Positions 62,308 through 64,000 of a stretch of 64,000 nucleotides of DNA are shown in pieces. The notes beneath the pieces are model-generated. The model saw nothing but the letters and a program-made list of their open reading frames with translations. It made no database searches and had not been told where the DNA came from. The stretch lies in assembly GCF_022458895.1 (NCBI RefSeq), contig NZ_JAINFL010000001.1, positions 248,001 to 312,000 of the forward strand, in the 5' to 3' direction. The number at the start of each line of letters is the position of its first letter. Positions within the stretch are counted from its first letter, which is position 1. The stretch is from Roseihalotalea indica. Lineage in GTDB: Bacteria; Bacteroidota; Bacteroidia; Cytophagales; Cyclobacteriaceae. Made by a program: the position numbers and the translations under genes.

Positions 62308-62943
62308 CTACTGACCCAAACTGTAAATCTTGACTTGAGACTCTTTGATAGGGCTGGACAGGGTTACTTCAAATCGACCGCTTTCCCATTCTTCTATGGT
62401 AATAAATTCATCTCCCTCATCGGTTTCAAACTCCCAGTAGTAAAAAAACTCTTCGTTGTCCGGGGAAACCTGACTATCGCGGAAGTAAGAAGCTTCGCTG
62501 GATACTTCGTAGTAAAAGGTTTTGCCTTCAAAGGTAAACTCGCCTTCTCCTTCCTCGTCCATCGTGTCCAGATCGCTACGGTTGATAGAAATATCGCGAA
62601 GTTTTAGCTTACGAGTAGCCAGTGTTACGTCAAGTCCATCGTCATATTCCAGAGTGATCCAAACTTTACCATTGGCCGTTTCGCCTTCCAGTTCGTACCA
62701 TTCGTCGTTTTGCCCGGCCCGGTACACACTGCGTGACAGAATATTCACATCGTACTCTTCCATCATCGGCCCCACATTCATCAGGTGAATAAGGCCGCCC
62801 GCTCGCACATTTTCCAGATGCAGTTCTTTGGATGATGCATCCTGAGCCGGATCGATTTTTTTATTATTTTTATTCTTCTGCCAGAAATACACCGCAATAC
62901 CAATTAGAACTAAAGAAAAGATTAAAACAGCAGTCATATCCAT
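62308..62943 (-). CDS. DUF4178-domain membrane-anchored protein
   Basis: A 211-residue protein with an N-terminal membrane helix (TAVLIFSLVLIGIAVYFW), a short Lys/Asn-rich linker and a soluble DUF4178 domain. The repeated YELEGETANGKVWITLEYDDG and FFYYWEFETDEGDEFITIEEWESGRFEV patterns are diagnostic. The domain is strongly acidic. It lies 31 bases after the pspA-type gene and is probably cotranscribed. DUF4178 genes are commonly found beside PspA homologues, which points to an envelope-stress role (inference). Confidence 0.83.
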   Translation of the reverse strand: MDMTAVLIFSLVLIGIAVYFWQKNKNNKKIDPAQDASSKELHLENVRAGGLIHLMNVGPMMEEYDVNILSRSVYRAGQNDEWYELEGETANGKVWITLEYDDGLDVTLATRKLKLRDISINRSDLDTMDEEGEGEFTFEGKTFYYEVSSEASYFRDSQVSPDNEEFFYYWEFETDEGDEFITIEEWESGRFEVTLSSPIKESQVKIYSLGQ

Positions 62944-62974
62944 AGGGCCGGGCCGATAATCGGCATATAGAAAA

Positions 62975-63691
62975 TTATTGATCTAGTTGTTTAGGTTCAA
63001 TAATTCCCATGCGGGCTTTCAGTTCTTTTAATTTATCAGAGCCGGCACCAGTGCCAATGGCTTTATCAATTTCATCATCTAAAGATTTGGGAGCGGCTGC
63101 AATTTCTCCATAAGATTCTGCCAGCGATTCTTCTTCTTCCACTTTAGCCTTCATACGCTCCAGCATAGAGACCGTACTGGACGAGTCGATACCAGCTAGT
63201 TGTTTGTTTAGTTTCTTGGTGGCAGAACTTACCTTGGCACGGGCTTTCAGGGTTTTTATTTCATTTTCCCAGGCAGAGATCTGGCTCTTCAAGTCGTTTA
63301 CTTTTGCTTCCAGGTTGGCCGTCATGTTATCATATTTCTGCACTTCACCCTGGGTTTGGGTAAACTGCCGGTCGGCTTGCTCTTTCCGGCTTAAGGCTTC
63401 GGTGGCTAAGCGATCGGCTTCATTAGCATCAATCTGTCCTTGCTGAGAGCGCTGAAGCAGTAGCATAGCTTTCTTTTCGTAATCGGACGACTGCTGCTGG
63501 TAGTTTTTCATGTCGCGCCGGGTACGAATGGCGAGGGCCTTTACCTCGGCCAGGCTTTCAAGAGCCTTATTCAAGTCACCTTTCAGATCACGAATGGCCT
63601 GTTCGCTCATTTTTACCGGATCTTCTATTTTGTCAATGGCTGAATTGGCCTGGGCTTCGCCGACTTTAAATAATCTTCTGAAAATGCTCAT
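62975..63691 (-). CDS. pspA: PspA/IM30-family membrane-stress protein
   Basis: A 238-residue, almost wholly helical protein. The start (MSIFRRLFKVGEAQANSAIDKIEDPVKM) and the following ALESLAEVKALAIRTRRDMKNY give the ESCRT-III-like PspA fold with its amphipathic N-terminal helix. Long coiled coil covers about residues 25-190, and the tail is loosely conserved (IDKAIGTGAG...). PspA oligomers coat and stabilise damaged inner membranes. No PspF, PspB or PspC gene is seen; the neighbours are DUF4178 and a YbjN-like fragment instead. Confidence 0.92.
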   Translation of the reverse strand: MSIFRRLFKVGEAQANSAIDKIEDPVKMSEQAIRDLKGDLNKALESLAEVKALAIRTRRDMKNYQQQSSDYEKKAMLLLQRSQQGQIDANEADRLATEALSRKEQADRQFTQTQGEVQKYDNMTANLEAKVNDLKSQISAWENEIKTLKARAKVSSATKKLNKQLAGIDSSSTVSMLERMKAKVEEEESLAESYGEIAAAPKSLDDEIDKAIGTGAGSDKLKELKARMGIIEPKQLDQ

Positions 63692-63811
63692 AATACAGTA
63701 ATTAGGTTTTCTCGTATCAGGTTGTACGAATAAATTTTATAAGAAGTTAATCTCTGAGGCATCTGGAAAACAGAACCGCTTCTGCGTTGGTTTTACGCAT
63801 GAGAAAAATGA

Positions 63812-64000
63812 TTATGACGCAAACTTGATAAACTCATCAGCGTATTCGGCCATCATGAGCCCGATAGCGTTGATAGAACTTTGTAATTCGTTGCGATCCA
63901 GGTTTTCTAATTCCAGTGTATCACGGAAAATAACCCGGTTTTCATCATCCAATACCAGTGCTCCGTGCACCAGAAAACGATTAATCTGCATGAGTCTTTT
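63812..64000 (-). CDS. Possible YbjN-like protein, cut by the window edge
   Basis: An open minus-strand frame reaches the end of the window with no stop. Its first visible ATG is at 63991, giving 59 residues: MQINRFLVHGALVLDDENR, then FRDTLELENLDRNELQSSI and a MAEYADEFIKF end. The strand-helix pattern with a final aspartate-phenylalanine resembles the C-terminal part of YbjN/CesT-fold proteins. It may extend beyond the window. It is upstream of pspA on the same strand, 120 bases away. Confidence 0.5.
   Translation of the reverse strand, partial: KRLMQINRFLVHGALVLDDENRVIFRDTLELENLDRNELQSSINAIGLMMAEYADEFIKFAS

Overview
The window reads as a chromosomal segment of a Bacteroidota bacterium, most likely a marine-type gliding member of the Cytophagales. 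Support comes from a SusC/SusD pair driven by an ECF sigma/FecR couple, several TonB-dependent receptors with Bacteroidota architectures, promoters of the TTG-N20-TAnnTTTG type, weak or absent Shine-Dalgarno sequences, and lipoproteins with short lipoboxes. No insertion sequence, phage gene or CRISPR array was seen. The genus assignment is inference.

Layout. (1) 2-9354, plus strand: a chemosensory operon that enters the window in mid-gene: methyl-accepting protein, cheW, cheY, cheB, cheA, a CheC-like phosphatase, a membrane GAF/4xPAS sensor without output domain, and cheR. (2) 9367-13175, minus: an AsmA-like envelope protein and an Omp85-type beta-barrel. (3) 13320-13397: tRNA-Val(UAC) with a recognisable promoter and terminator. 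(4) 13489-21462: a divergent catabolic locus. A Nudix-type regulator, a CitMHS transporter, an AtuA-family protein and its small AtuA-C partner lie on the minus strand; three secreted esterases lie on the plus strand. A palindrome sits between the two arms. (5) 21478-26050: DinB-like protein, HGSNAT-like membrane acyltransferase, two VOC proteins and a GlxA-type regulator. (6) 26117-34980, minus: a polysaccharide-utilisation-like locus: ECF sigma, FecR, SusC, SusD and an FGly-type sulfatase. (7) 35162-44919: a sensor kinase, then a plus-strand series: seven-FN3/CBM6 lipoprotein, TonB-dependent-receptor-like protein, TPR/SpoIIE phosphatase, SiaB-like kinase and SiaC-like phosphoprotein. (8) 45096-47758: an outer-membrane beta-barrel receptor and a possible 23-residue peptide gene. 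(9) 47971-53537, minus: uxaB, uxaA, a serpin lipoprotein and an aldose-1-epimerase-like protein. (10) 53789-64000: RluA-type pseudouridine synthase, PLP desulfhydrase/deaminase, a TapB/DUF3108-like protein, DUF2179 membrane protein, RadA, type III polyketide synthase, 2,4-dienoyl-CoA-reductase-like SDR, a flavin-binding protein, a VTT membrane protein, DUF4178 protein, PspA and the end of a possible YbjN-like gene.

How the parts fit. The window is rich in envelope-spanning sensing: the SusC STN domain/FecR/sigma relay, the chemosensory operon, and a SiaA/B/C-type partner switch coupled to an outer-membrane receptor. The Sia-type locus lacks the diguanylate cyclase (SiaD) of the Pseudomonas system and is the best candidate for an undescribed signalling system. 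The esterase/CitMHS/AtuA locus is the best candidate for an undescribed catabolic pathway. All functions are read from sequence motifs and recalled family knowledge; no database search was run.
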